A stretch of DNA of 64,000 bases, taken from positions 70,574-134,573 of the forward strand of contig NZ_LMFB01000018.1 of assembly GCF_001426685.1 (NCBI RefSeq). The letters are read 5' to 3'. A model generated the notes under the pieces. It saw only the letters and a program-made list of their open reading frames with translations, was not told where the DNA came from and did no database searches. Position 1 is the first letter of the stretch, and each line of letters begins with the position of its first letter. The translations under genes were made by a program, and so were the position numbers. This DNA is from Rhizobium sp. Root483D2 (lineage in GTDB: Bacteria > Pseudomonadota > Alphaproteobacteria > Rhizobiales > Rhizobiaceae). Positions 8,248 through 17,115 of the stretch are shown piece by piece.

Positions 8248-8985
8248 TTAGAAACGTGTCTGGCGCTTCACAGCATTGATCGCTGTGTGAAAAATGATCT
8301 TCATGTCCAGGAACAGCGAGAAATTCCGGATATAGTCGGCATCGCAGATGATCTGGCGGATCGCCATCCAGCGCTGGCCGGCCGGGCCAGTGAGGCCGCG
8401 CGTTTGCGCCAGTCCGGTCAGGCCCGGCCGCATCAGGTTGCGGTCTTCATATCCCCGCACGAGGCCGTCATAGCTGCGCCCAGCAGCCATCATGTCGGGA
8501 ACATGCGGGCGCGGGCCGATCAGCGAAAGGTCGCCTACGAGCACGTTCCACAATTGCGGCAATGCGGCGAGGCGGGTCCTTGTCAGGAAGCGTCCCAGCG
8601 GCGTGAACGGAGGATCGAGGACAGGCTGGCGTGGGGTCTCCGCCGTATCGCAGCGGAATGTCAAAAGTTCGAACGGGGCGCCGTTGAGGCCCGTGTGCAG
8701 CTGCCGGACGAAAACCGGACCTCTGCTGTCCAGCTTGATGAGGATGGCAATGGCCGTCAGGGCGGGAGATAGCACGATCAGCCCCAGAAGAGCGCTGGTG
8801 GCATCGATGGTTCGTTTGATTGCAAACTGAACAGGCAGGTTCGGGACTCGGACCGGGGTGAGGTAAAATTGGCTGGCGTCCGCGTGGGATTGCTCGCCGC
8901 GAAGCGTGGCGGCGCTTGCGCTCAGCGGGCCGCTCTCGATTGTGCGGATCAGCGCTGTTGGTTGCGGCAATGTTTTTTCCGTCAT
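8248..8985 (-). CDS. Polyprenyl glycosyl-phosphate transferase (bacterial sugar transferase, ExoY-like)
   Basis: A 245-residue member of the family that attaches sugar-1-phosphate to a lipid carrier to begin polysaccharide synthesis. The membrane-associated helix with RTIDATSALLGLIVLSPAL, the KLDSRGPVFVRQ motif, NVLVGDLSLIGPRPHVP, and RPGLTGLAQ near the end are all family motifs. Where relatives read SLDELPQL this protein reads RLAALPQL, so a normally conserved acidic pair is missing. An ATG at 9030 would add 15 residues; the start at 8985 is a guess, since neither has a strong ribosome-binding site. No polysaccharide cluster surrounds it. Confidence 0.8.
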   Translation of the reverse strand: MTEKTLPQPTALIRTIESGPLSASAATLRGEQSHADASQFYLTPVRVPNLPVQFAIKRTIDATSALLGLIVLSPALTAIAILIKLDSRGPVFVRQLHTGLNGAPFELLTFRCDTAETPRQPVLDPPFTPLGRFLTRTRLAALPQLWNVLVGDLSLIGPRPHVPDMMAAGRSYDGLVRGYEDRNLMRPGLTGLAQTRGLTGPAGQRWMAIRQIICDADYIRNFSLFLDMKIIFHTAINAVKRQTRF

Positions 8986-9290
8986 GATTTTACATCTCGT
9001 CGGCTTTGGACAAGCAATCCGTTGTCGCATCGATCGTTCTCAATGAAGAATTCGCGGCAGAGGCGGAGTTGCAGTTGTATAGAGCGCCGAATGCAGCTGA
9101 TGATGCGTCAGATGCTTTCGGGACTGTTCCGTCTTGGGCGCGATATCGTCCATTTTAACGATTTGTTAAAGAATAGCCTCTTTGCGAAAGCCTCGCGAAT
9201 CCAATCCGTTGCCGTGGTTAATATGCGGCGGGCCGGAATTGCCCGGCCGGGCTTCCAACGAGCTCGAAGTTTGCGGCTGAATTGCCGGTT
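8986..9290. other. Intergenic stretch without a recognised gene
   Basis: About 305 bases separate two minus-strand genes. The only notable content is an AT-rich patch near 9150-9185 that could hold a minus-strand promoter for the sugar transferase. Short open frames here have no ribosome-binding site or recognisable product. Confidence 0.4.
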
Positions 9291-10169
9291 TTAAGGCGCC
9301 GGGGTGCCTGGTTCTGTCAGGGGGAGACCGCCTTTGCTTTCGCCAGCCATCATGCCATCTATCATCGGCAGTCCGTCCGTGCCGGTGAGCGGAAACCATT
9401 TGCTCCGGTCGAAGAACAGGTCTCCCGGCACGTTGCGGTCCGGCTTGCTGATCTGATTGGCAAGGAAATTGTAGCGCGGGATTTCGCCGAATTCCCGTTT
9501 GAGCTGGATGCGGCTGCCGAAATTGCTGACATCGAAGGGTTCAAGCGCCTGGATTTTGGCAATGATCTCTTCCGGGTTTCCCCAGCGAACCTGATGCAGG
9601 AAGATGTTGGCGGCTTTCCCGGCGCGTTCGGCAACCTCAGCCGTGTCGGCTGTGTTTTCGATATTCAGTTTGACGCGAAAGGAGGTGACGCGGTTTTCCC
9701 CGTCGCCCTTGATCAAGATGAAAAGCGACGACTGCACGGTTTGAGCAGCGCCTTCTGCCGGAAGGTCTATCGACGAGGAGCATTCCCAATTTTCATTGTT
9801 GGCGCGGCTGCTCGTCCACTCCAATTGGCCGAAACCACCGTCCCGCAACTGCTCGCACAGGGTGCCTGGATCGCTTTGGATCAGGCGGATGAAGCGCTGC
9901 TCTGCGGTCTTCAGATTGGCAAAGGCGTAGACCGGCAGGACCATGCGCGCCGGCGGCAGCCGTATGCCGCGGCTGTGCTTGATCGTCACTTTTTGTGGCG
10001 GCGGGGCGGGCTTGATGATCAGGCCGGGATAGCCGAGATAGGTCAGCAGCAGATCGAGATTGCGGTGATTGTTGGCTAGCAGAACCGTCGCCAGAATGCC
10101 GGCAAAGACCAGCCCGACGGCAGCAAGAAAGAAAATCTTTCCGGACCGGTTTTTTCGCGGCACGTTCAT
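9291..10169 (-). CDS. Membrane-anchored protein, DUF6030-like
   Basis: A 292-residue protein with a positively charged N-terminus and one membrane helix (about residues 11-31), so the bulk is probably periplasmic. There is one Cys pair (near residues 104 and 129). I recognise it only as resembling a rhizobial protein of unknown function, perhaps DUF6030, and give no role. It is transcribed toward the sugar transferase but separated from it by about 300 bases. Confidence 0.6.
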   Translation of the reverse strand: MNVPRKNRSGKIFFLAAVGLVFAGILATVLLANNHRNLDLLLTYLGYPGLIIKPAPPPQKVTIKHSRGIRLPPARMVLPVYAFANLKTAEQRFIRLIQSDPGTLCEQLRDGGFGQLEWTSSRANNENWECSSSIDLPAEGAAQTVQSSLFILIKGDGENRVTSFRVKLNIENTADTAEVAERAGKAANIFLHQVRWGNPEEIIAKIQALEPFDVSNFGSRIQLKREFGEIPRYNFLANQISKPDRNVPGDLFFDRSKWFPLTGTDGLPMIDGMMAGESKGGLPLTEPGTPAP

Positions 10170-10426
10170 GGCGAGACCTGAAACGCGCAGGTTTCACCAG
10201 TCCTAGACGTCATCGATCCGCATGCCCTAGCCATCCGGCGCTTCCCGCTACCCTGGCGATAGGTATTGTCGAGAAAAAACAGACATATCAAGGTATAAAA
10301 ATGACCGAGGCCTCACCATCGCGTGACGCTCGGGAGTTTGTCGCAGGAAAAAGCCGACTTCACGCGGATTCATCCCGGTATGGCCACCGGTAACCTGCGC
10401 AGGCATCGTGACTTCAGTTCTGCTTT

Positions 10427-10825
10427 TTACTGCAGAGCGGTTGCCCGGCTGGCCGATGTTTCGCCGCCGAAGATGATCACCGCAAACAGCAGGACGCCCG
10501 CGAACGTGATCAGCGATGCGATGGCGACAACCGGCTCCATCTCCGGGTACCCGGTCAGCATGAGGTAGAGTGCCGGCACCATCAGCGCGACGCCTGCGGT
10601 ATAGACCAGATATTGGATCATCGCGATCCGCCGTAGGGCCTTGGCAGGGTTCAGCGCGTGATATCCGCCAAAGATCGCCATGGTCACCCAGCCGAGCAGA
10701 TTGGCATGGGCATGGGCGCCGATGGCGCTGTGATCCTGCGAGATGGCCATGTTCAGGCCCATGGCGATGCCGATGATCAGGAAAATGATGGCCGTGCGGA
10801 AATAGAGCGTTGCGATGCGTGGCAT
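10427..10825 (-). CDS. Small four-helix membrane protein with HAHANLLGW motif
   Basis: A 132-residue protein with four predicted membrane helices (about residues 8-28, 40-58, 70-90 and 98-120). The conserved-looking GAHAHANLLGWV recalls a histidine-bearing helix of haem-copper oxidase subunit I-like and NnrS-like proteins, and relatives are sometimes labelled cytochrome-c-oxidase-like. A GGGGGAAG ribosome-binding site precedes the ATG. It is too short to be an oxidase; the function is unknown. Confidence 0.65.
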   Translation of the reverse strand: MPRIATLYFRTAIIFLIIGIAMGLNMAISQDHSAIGAHAHANLLGWVTMAIFGGYHALNPAKALRRIAMIQYLVYTAGVALMVPALYLMLTGYPEMEPVVAIASLITFAGVLLFAVIIFGGETSASRATALQ

Positions 10826-10923
10826 TGTGTCTTCCCCCGAAGTGTAACCCCGGGAATATTAGCATTCCCTCCAGCTCTGCGCGAGAAGCCAAATTTGGCC
10901 GTTTCCAAACCGCGACGGGTTCT

Positions 10924-11730
10924 TCAACTTCCCTCGTCGGGAATGTTGAGGACATGGCCGCAGGCCTTGCAATGCACCGCATCGGCATCGTGACGCTGCA
11001 GGCCGCATTGCGGGCAGGGGAAGACGACCTTGTGCGGCCGCACGATCGCCTGCGCCAGCCGCACGAACAGCGAGATGCCGAAAATCATCGTGATGATCGA
11101 GGTCAGCTTGCCGAGCGTTCCGGGCAGGGTGATGTCGCCGAAGCCGGTTGTCGTGATGGTGGCGACGGTAAAATAGAGCGCATCGACGAAGCCCTCGATG
11201 CCTGCCGCCTGATGATAGAAGAACGCGGTATAGACAAAGCCGGTGACGAGGAACAGGAAGGTGACGAAGTTGATGCAGGCGCGGACCACTTCTTCCCATT
11301 CGCCGTATCCTGCCCGTTTGATCAGCAGCGTGAACACCTTGCTCTGGCCGAGCGACCAGATGCGCAGGGCGCGCAGGAAGGCGAAGTTGGAAAACTGCGC
11401 GGGAAAGAGCAGGGTCGCGAGGATGGCAATATCCACCCAGGTCATCGGCCTGGTCAGCCAGCGCCGGAAGCTTGAGGCGATCAGCGCCCGGGCGCCAAGC
11501 TCGAAGGCGATCAGGGCGGCGATGGCATAGTCGATGATGAGAAAGGTGCTGCCGGCGGCGAAATAGGGGCCGACGAGGAAGAAGATGATGATGGCGAGAT
11601 CGATGATCGCCATGGTGATCTGGAACCGGATGGCCCGCAGACTGGTGCCCAGATAGAGCATGCGCAGCCAGGCGCGTACACCCTGCAAAACCGGTTGTTC
11701 GGGTTCATCAATCTTTGCGTGCTTCGTCAT
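10924..11730 (-). CDS. Voltage-gated-type K+ channel with C-terminal zinc ribbon
   Basis: A 268-residue ion channel with six likely membrane helices. An S4-like segment carries arginines (LRALRIWSLGQSK), and the pore loop reads TITTTGFGDITL, so the filter is TTGFGD rather than the classical TVGYGD. The last 30 residues hold CPQC and CKAC pairs, a probable zinc ribbon. The N-terminal start is uncertain: an ATG at 11802 would add 24 residues without hydrophobic content. Ion selectivity is inferred from the filter only. Confidence 0.75.
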   Translation of the reverse strand: MTKHAKIDEPEQPVLQGVRAWLRMLYLGTSLRAIRFQITMAIIDLAIIIFFLVGPYFAAGSTFLIIDYAIAALIAFELGARALIASSFRRWLTRPMTWVDIAILATLLFPAQFSNFAFLRALRIWSLGQSKVFTLLIKRAGYGEWEEVVRACINFVTFLFLVTGFVYTAFFYHQAAGIEGFVDALYFTVATITTTGFGDITLPGTLGKLTSIITMIFGISLFVRLAQAIVRPHKVVFPCPQCGLQRHDADAVHCKACGHVLNIPDEGS

Positions 11731-11949
11731 GAAATTGAGATAGGCTGGTGCGCCGGAGCGGTCAATGCTGCGCATGCGGGACGCAGGCATTGTTCGCCGC
11801 AATGGCCTTCGAATTTGCGGGCGTTTTGACCGTCGCGGGAACGCCTGGAATCCGGCAGATGAAGATTACATTAAGTTCACTTTATTTAGCTGTTGCAGGA
11901 TGTATATCGTTGGAGAAATCACAGTCTGCAATGCCCCACCAGGTGCTCC

Positions 11950-14550
11950 ATGTCCAATCCAGCCGATAGAAACGATGAGCCCGGCGGCGCTCAGGTCCTT
12001 GTTCAGCGGGTGTGGCTTCAGGGCCGGCTGCTGACGGCGATTGCCACGATCCTCATCCTTGCCCTTGCGGGTTACGCAATCTTCCACCTGACGAGTGAAG
12101 TCCGCTACGAAGACGTGATGTCGGCGCTGGACAAAACCAGCGCAACAGCCATCGCGCTGGCGATCGGTTTTACCGGCTTGAGCTTCTTCGCGCTGACCTT
12201 CTACGATGTCGGGGCGTTGATCTATCTGAAGAAAAAATTGCCCTATGCGGATGTCGCGCTGACGGCGGCGGCGGCCTATGCCGTTGGCAATACCGCAGGT
12301 TTCGGGCCGCTCAGTGGCGGCGCCATCCGTTACCGCGCCTATTCGCGGCTGGGGTTGAAGCCTGAGGAAATCGGCGGGATCATCGCCTTTGTCACGCTTG
12401 CCTTCGGACTGGGGCTGGCAAGCGTCGCAGCGCTCAGCCTGTTGATGATCGCTCCGGAAGTGGCGCCGCTGGTCGGCATGAGTTCATCTGCGCTGCGCGC
12501 CATCGCGATTTTGATCCTCGCCGTTCTTGCCGCGCTGATGGTGGCCGGACGGGACAATCGCACCCTGCAACTGGGGCAGTTTTCGCTGCGTGTTCCCGAT
12601 TCGCGCACGGCGTCCCGCCAGTTTCTCGTCACCGTCTTCGATCTCGCCGCCTCGGCCTCCGTCCTTTACGTGCTGTTGCCCGATAATGTCATCGGCTGGC
12701 CGGCCTTTCTGGCCATCTACGCGGTGGCTGTCGGGCTTGGCGTACTCAGCCATGTGCCGGCTGGCCTTGGCGTGTTCGAGACCGTCATCGTTGCCGCGCT
12801 TGGCCAGGCTGTCGATGTCGATACGGTTCTGGGTGCGCTCGTCCTTTACCGCCTGATCTACCATGTCCTGCCGCTGCTTCTCGCCGTCATCTTCGTCATC
12901 GGTGCCGAGTTGCGCAGCCTGTACCGCAAGCCGATGGCTTCCAGTCTTCGCCGGGTTGCCGGGCGGTTGACGCCGCTGCTGCTTGCCACGCTGGCGCTGA
13001 TCCTGGCCGCCATGCTGGTGTTTTCCAGCGTCACGCCGACGCCGGACGACAATCTGGCCTTCCTGTCGGATTACGTGCCGTTGCCGATCATCGAAGGCAC
13101 GCATTTCCTGGCAAGCCTGCTTGGCCTCGTTCTCGTCATTGTCGCGCGCGGTCTTGCGCGGCGGCTGGACAGCGCCTGGTGGGCGGCACTTGTGGTTGCC
13201 GTCATTGCCCTGCTGTTTTCGCTCCTCAAGGCGGTCGCGCTGATCGAAGCCAGCCTACTGGCCTTCTTCATCGTCAGCCTGCTGGCCACGCACCGCCTGT
13301 TTGACCGGCCGGCAAACCTGTCGAACGAACGGCTGACGCTGCCCTGGCTGACGGCGATGCTGGCGCTCTGCGCCTTCGCCGTGATCGTGCTGTTGTTCGT
13401 CTATCGCGACGTCGAATACAGCAATACGCTCTGGTGGCAGTTCGAACTGTCGGAGGAAGCGCCGCGTGGCCTGCGTGCGGTGCTCGGCTTGACGATCTTT
13501 TCGGGTGCGGCCGCACTCTGGAGCCTGTTGCGGCCGGCCAAGGGTCCACGCGAAGCGTCGTCCACGGCCGATATCGACAGGGCGATCGCCATCGCGAGGG
13601 CGCAGGACATGTCGGACGCCAATCTCGTGCGGATGGGCGACAAGAGCCTGATGTTTTCGACCGATGGCCGCGCCTTCATCATGTATGGCCGCCAGGCCCG
13701 GTCCTGGATTGCGCTGTTTGATCCGGTCGGCCCGCGCGATGCCTGGCCGGACCTGATCTGGCAGTTCATCGAGGAGGCACGGTCTTGCGGCTGCCGCCCG
13801 GTCTTCTATCAGGTGTCTCCCGCCGGACTGTCCTATTACGCGGATGCGGGGCTGCGGGCGTTTCGCCTGGGCGAGCTTGCGACGGCCGATCTGACGACGT
13901 TCGAGCTCAAGGGCGGCAAATGGGCCACCCTTCGCCAGACCGTCAGCCGGGCGCAGCGCGATGGGCTGGAATTCGCTGTGGTCGAGCCGGATGGCATCCC
14001 CGCCATCATGGGCGATCTGGTTGCGGTCTCCGACGCCTGGCTTGAGCATCACCGTGCCAAGGAAAAGGGGTTTTCGCTGGGAGCGTTCAATGCCGGCTAT
14101 ATTGCCGCCCAGCCGGTTGGAATTCTCAGGCTGAACGGCAAGATCGTCGCCTTTGCCAACATTCTCGTGACCGATGTCTGCGAGGAAGGGACGATCGACC
14201 TCATGCGCTTCCTGCCGGATGCACCAAAGGGCTCGATGGATTTTCTGTTCGTATCGCTGATGGAATATCTGCGTGACAAGGGGTTCAAGCGGTTCAATCT
14301 GGGCATGGCGCCGCTCGCTGGACTTTCGGGACGGCGGTCGTCGCCGGTGTGGGACAAGGTCGGCCGCACGGTTTTCGAACACGGCGAACGCTTCTATAAC
14401 TTCAAGGGCCTGAAGGCCTTCAAGTCGAAATTCCATCCGCACTGGCAGCCGCGCTACATGGCGGCGGGTGGTGGTATCAATCCCGTTCTGGCACTGATGG
14501 ATGCAACATTCCTGATTGGCGGCGGCGTAAAGGGAATTGTAAAGAAATGA
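11950..14550 (+). CDS. lpiA: Lysyl-phosphatidylglycerol synthase/flippase LpiA (MprF family)
   Basis: An 866-residue MprF-type protein that transfers lysine from lysyl-tRNA to phosphatidylglycerol and flips the product, lowering membrane negative charge. The N-terminal ~530 residues hold about 14 membrane helices; the C-terminal ~300 residues form the cytosolic transferase domain (DUF2156), with GRQARSWIALFDPVGP and GMAPLAGLSG. The start at 11950 follows the open frame's first plausible ATG. It overlaps acvB by four bases (ATGA). In Rhizobium and Sinorhizobium the lpiA-acvB operon is acid-induced and affects resistance to cationic peptides. Confidence 0.92.
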   Translation: MSNPADRNDEPGGAQVLVQRVWLQGRLLTAIATILILALAGYAIFHLTSEVRYEDVMSALDKTSATAIALAIGFTGLSFFALTFYDVGALIYLKKKLPYADVALTAAAAYAVGNTAGFGPLSGGAIRYRAYSRLGLKPEEIGGIIAFVTLAFGLGLASVAALSLLMIAPEVAPLVGMSSSALRAIAILILAVLAALMVAGRDNRTLQLGQFSLRVPDSRTASRQFLVTVFDLAASASVLYVLLPDNVIGWPAFLAIYAVAVGLGVLSHVPAGLGVFETVIVAALGQAVDVDTVLGALVLYRLIYHVLPLLLAVIFVIGAELRSLYRKPMASSLRRVAGRLTPLLLATLALILAAMLVFSSVTPTPDDNLAFLSDYVPLPIIEGTHFLASLLGLVLVIVARGLARRLDSAWWAALVVAVIALLFSLLKAVALIEASLLAFFIVSLLATHRLFDRPANLSNERLTLPWLTAMLALCAFAVIVLLFVYRDVEYSNTLWWQFELSEEAPRGLRAVLGLTIFSGAAALWSLLRPAKGPREASSTADIDRAIAIARAQDMSDANLVRMGDKSLMFSTDGRAFIMYGRQARSWIALFDPVGPRDAWPDLIWQFIEEARSCGCRPVFYQVSPAGLSYYADAGLRAFRLGELATADLTTFELKGGKWATLRQTVSRAQRDGLEFAVVEPDGIPAIMGDLVAVSDAWLEHHRAKEKGFSLGAFNAGYIAAQPVGILRLNGKIVAFANILVTDVCEEGTIDLMRFLPDAPKGSMDFLFVSLMEYLRDKGFKRFNLGMAPLAGLSGRRSSPVWDKVGRTVFEHGERFYNFKGLKAFKSKFHPHWQPRYMAAGGGINPVLALMDATFLIGGGVKGIVKK

Positions 14551-15926
14551 TCTTGAAGACATTTTGCCAGGCCGCCTTCGCAGCCAGTCTGTTGCTTGCC
14601 GCAGTCCCGGCGCGGTCGCAAGATCCGGCCGCCTTCGATACCGGCATGATCCCTTCGCCGCATATCCTCATGCCATCCGGCGACGTCGCAGCCGCCGTCG
14701 TCCTGATTTCCGACAAGGCCGGCTGGTCGGACAAGGAAGACACGCTTGCCAAGAGCCTCACGGATGGCGGGGCGCTGGTCATCGGTATCGATCTGCCCAG
14801 CTATCTGGCGTCGCTCTCAAAGGATGACGGCGACTGCATCTATATGGTCTCCGATATCGAGGCGCTGAGCCAGCAGGTTCAGCGGGCCGCAAAAAACAAT
14901 GATTACCGGCTGCCGATCGTTGCCGGTGCGGGGGCGGGCGGTGCCTTGGCCCTTGCCATTGCCGCGCAGACCCCGGCAGCGACGATCGGGCAGACGCTGG
15001 CGATCGATCCGGAGGCCGGGATCGCGCTGAGCAAGCAACTCTGTACGCCTGCCGAGAAGAAAAAGCTGGGCGATCACATGCTCTATGGCCTGACCGACGG
15101 GCCGCTTCCCGATCCGGTCACCGTGCTGTTCACAAAGGACGCACCGGCCGATGGCCGCGCCCATGTGGCGGAACTGACCGCCAAGCATAGCGATATCGAG
15201 ATCACCGAAACGGATGACGACATGTGGACGGCCTTTTCCGATGCGCTGTCGGCGCTGGTGACCGCATCTGCAGGTGAGGACAATCCGCTCGGCCTGCCCT
15301 TGACCGTGCTTGAGGCCAAGCCGACGCGCGATACGATGGCGATCGTCTATTCCGGCGACGGCGGCTGGCGCGATATCGACAAGGAAGTCGGCGATGTCCT
15401 GCAAAAGCAGGGCATGCCGGTGGTCGGCATCGATTCGCTGCGTTACTTCTGGTCGGAACGCCAACCGCAGGAAACCGCCGATGACCTGCACCGCATCATC
15501 GCGCTCTATAGCAAGCGCTGGAGCGTCAAGCACATCCTGCTGATCGGCTATTCCTTCGGCGCCGATATTCTGCCGAGGACCTACAATCTCCTGCCGCAGG
15601 CCGATCGCGACCGCGTGGCGCAGGTGTCGCTTCTCGCCGTATCGCATCAGGTGGATTACAAGATTTCGGTGCTTGGCTGGCTGGGTGCGTCTGCCGCCGA
15701 TGGGGCGGGCGATCCGGCAGATGATATCACCAAGATGAAGCCGGCGCTCGTGCAGTGCATCTATGGCACGGACGAAGAAGACGACGTATGCCCGACCTTG
15801 AAGGATACCGGCGTCGAAGTCATCGGCATCGAGGGCGGTCATCATTTCGATGAGGACTATCCGGCGCTGGTGAAGCGCATCCTGGATGGATTCGACCGCA
15901 GGATTGCTGCGGGCGCCAAACCTTGA
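14547..15926 (+). CDS. acvB: AcvB/VirJ-family lysyl-phosphatidylglycerol hydrolase
   Basis: A 459-residue exported protein with a signal peptide (cleavage near ARSQ, residue ~25). It has two alpha/beta-hydrolase-like halves; the C-terminal half is the VirJ domain, with the nucleophile motif GYSFG (about residue 333) and a late histidine in EGGHHFDED. The N-terminal half has GAGAG at the equivalent place and is probably inactive. AcvB of Agrobacterium is needed for virulence and has been reported to hydrolyse lysyl-phosphatidylglycerol. The overlap with lpiA fits a synthase-hydrolase pair setting the lipid level. Confidence 0.9.
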   Translation: MILKTFCQAAFAASLLLAAVPARSQDPAAFDTGMIPSPHILMPSGDVAAAVVLISDKAGWSDKEDTLAKSLTDGGALVIGIDLPSYLASLSKDDGDCIYMVSDIEALSQQVQRAAKNNDYRLPIVAGAGAGGALALAIAAQTPAATIGQTLAIDPEAGIALSKQLCTPAEKKKLGDHMLYGLTDGPLPDPVTVLFTKDAPADGRAHVAELTAKHSDIEITETDDDMWTAFSDALSALVTASAGEDNPLGLPLTVLEAKPTRDTMAIVYSGDGGWRDIDKEVGDVLQKQGMPVVGIDSLRYFWSERQPQETADDLHRIIALYSKRWSVKHILLIGYSFGADILPRTYNLLPQADRDRVAQVSLLAVSHQVDYKISVLGWLGASAADGAGDPADDITKMKPALVQCIYGTDEEDDVCPTLKDTGVEVIGIEGGHHFDEDYPALVKRILDGFDRRIAAGAKP

Positions 15927-15942
15927 GGTATAGTCAAAGACA

Positions 15943-15982
15943 CAAAAAAGCGCTGGACCAAATTTGCGGTTGGTCCAGCGCT
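15943..15982 (-). terminator. Bidirectional hairpin terminator between acvB and hypothetical gene
   Basis: AGCGCTGGACCA (15949-15960) pairs perfectly with TGGTCCAGCGCT (15971-15982). On the minus strand it is followed by a run of T (plus-strand AAAAAA at 15943-15948), so it ends transcription of the minus-strand gene at 16012, and may also stop acvB. Confidence 0.85.
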
Positions 15983-16011
15983 CTATTGAAAACTGTCGTC
16001 TGCTGTCGACG

Positions 16012-16485
<474 letters not shown>

Positions 16486-16584
16486 TCAAGCTTGCGTTCT
16501 GCACCACGGCGAGATGCCTGAATTGCAGATCCGGCCCCTGATTTTGGCCAGCAAGACGGGCCGCAAAGACAGTTGCCGGAATGC

Positions 16585-16610
16585 AAAAAGAGCGGCCGGA
16601 GCCGCTCTTT
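16585..16610 (-). terminator. Rho-independent terminator after cheW
   Basis: AAAGAGCGGC (16587-16596) pairs with GCCGCTCTTT (16601-16610) around a CGGA loop. Read on the minus strand it ends in TTTTTGC, 25 bases past the cheW stop. Confidence 0.85.
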
Positions 16611-16635
16611 GATGGATGAAAATGAAGCGCAGCGA

Positions 16636-17115
16636 TCAGGCTGCGACGTCGTCCAGTTCGCGATCCTTGAACATGCGCGCAAGGTTGAGGAAGCAGATCA
16701 TGCCGGTTTCGTTGGCGATGATGCCTTCCGCATAGCTCTTGTCGAAGGATGTGGTGATTTCCGGAACCGGCTGCACCTGGTCGCCGCGAACGGTCAGGAT
16801 GTCGGAGACGCGGTCGACGACGAGGCCGATGACCATGTTGTGGACTTCGGCGACGACGATGGCGCTGCGCTCGTTGGCAACCGTGCTCTTCATGCCGAGC
16901 TTATGGGCAAGGTCGATGATCGGAATGACGGTGCCGCGCAGGTTCATGACGCCGAGAACGTCGGCCGGCGAATGCGGGATCGGGGTGGAGGGCGCCCAGC
17001 CGCGGATTTCGCGGATCGTCGTGGTCTTCACGCAAAATTCCTGATCGTGAAGACGGAAGGCGATGATCTCGAGTGTTTCGTGACCAAAGGTACCTGTAGA
17101 GATCGTAGTGTTCAT
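16636..17115 (-). CDS. cheW: Chemotaxis coupling protein CheW
   Basis: A 159-residue single-domain CheW, which bridges chemoreceptors and the CheA kinase. It shows the family segments FRLHDQEFCVKTTTIREIRG, LGVMNLRGTVIPIIDLAHKLG (split by the two beta-barrels) and VVDRVSDILTV. The ATG at 17115 shares one base with the stop codon of the chemoreceptor gene (TGATG), so the two are translationally coupled. No cheA, cheY or cheR is nearby, so the pair must join a signalling array encoded elsewhere. Confidence 0.92.
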   Translation of the reverse strand: MNTTISTGTFGHETLEIIAFRLHDQEFCVKTTTIREIRGWAPSTPIPHSPADVLGVMNLRGTVIPIIDLAHKLGMKSTVANERSAIVVAEVHNMVIGLVVDRVSDILTVRGDQVQPVPEITTSFDKSYAEGIIANETGMICFLNLARMFKDRELDDVAA

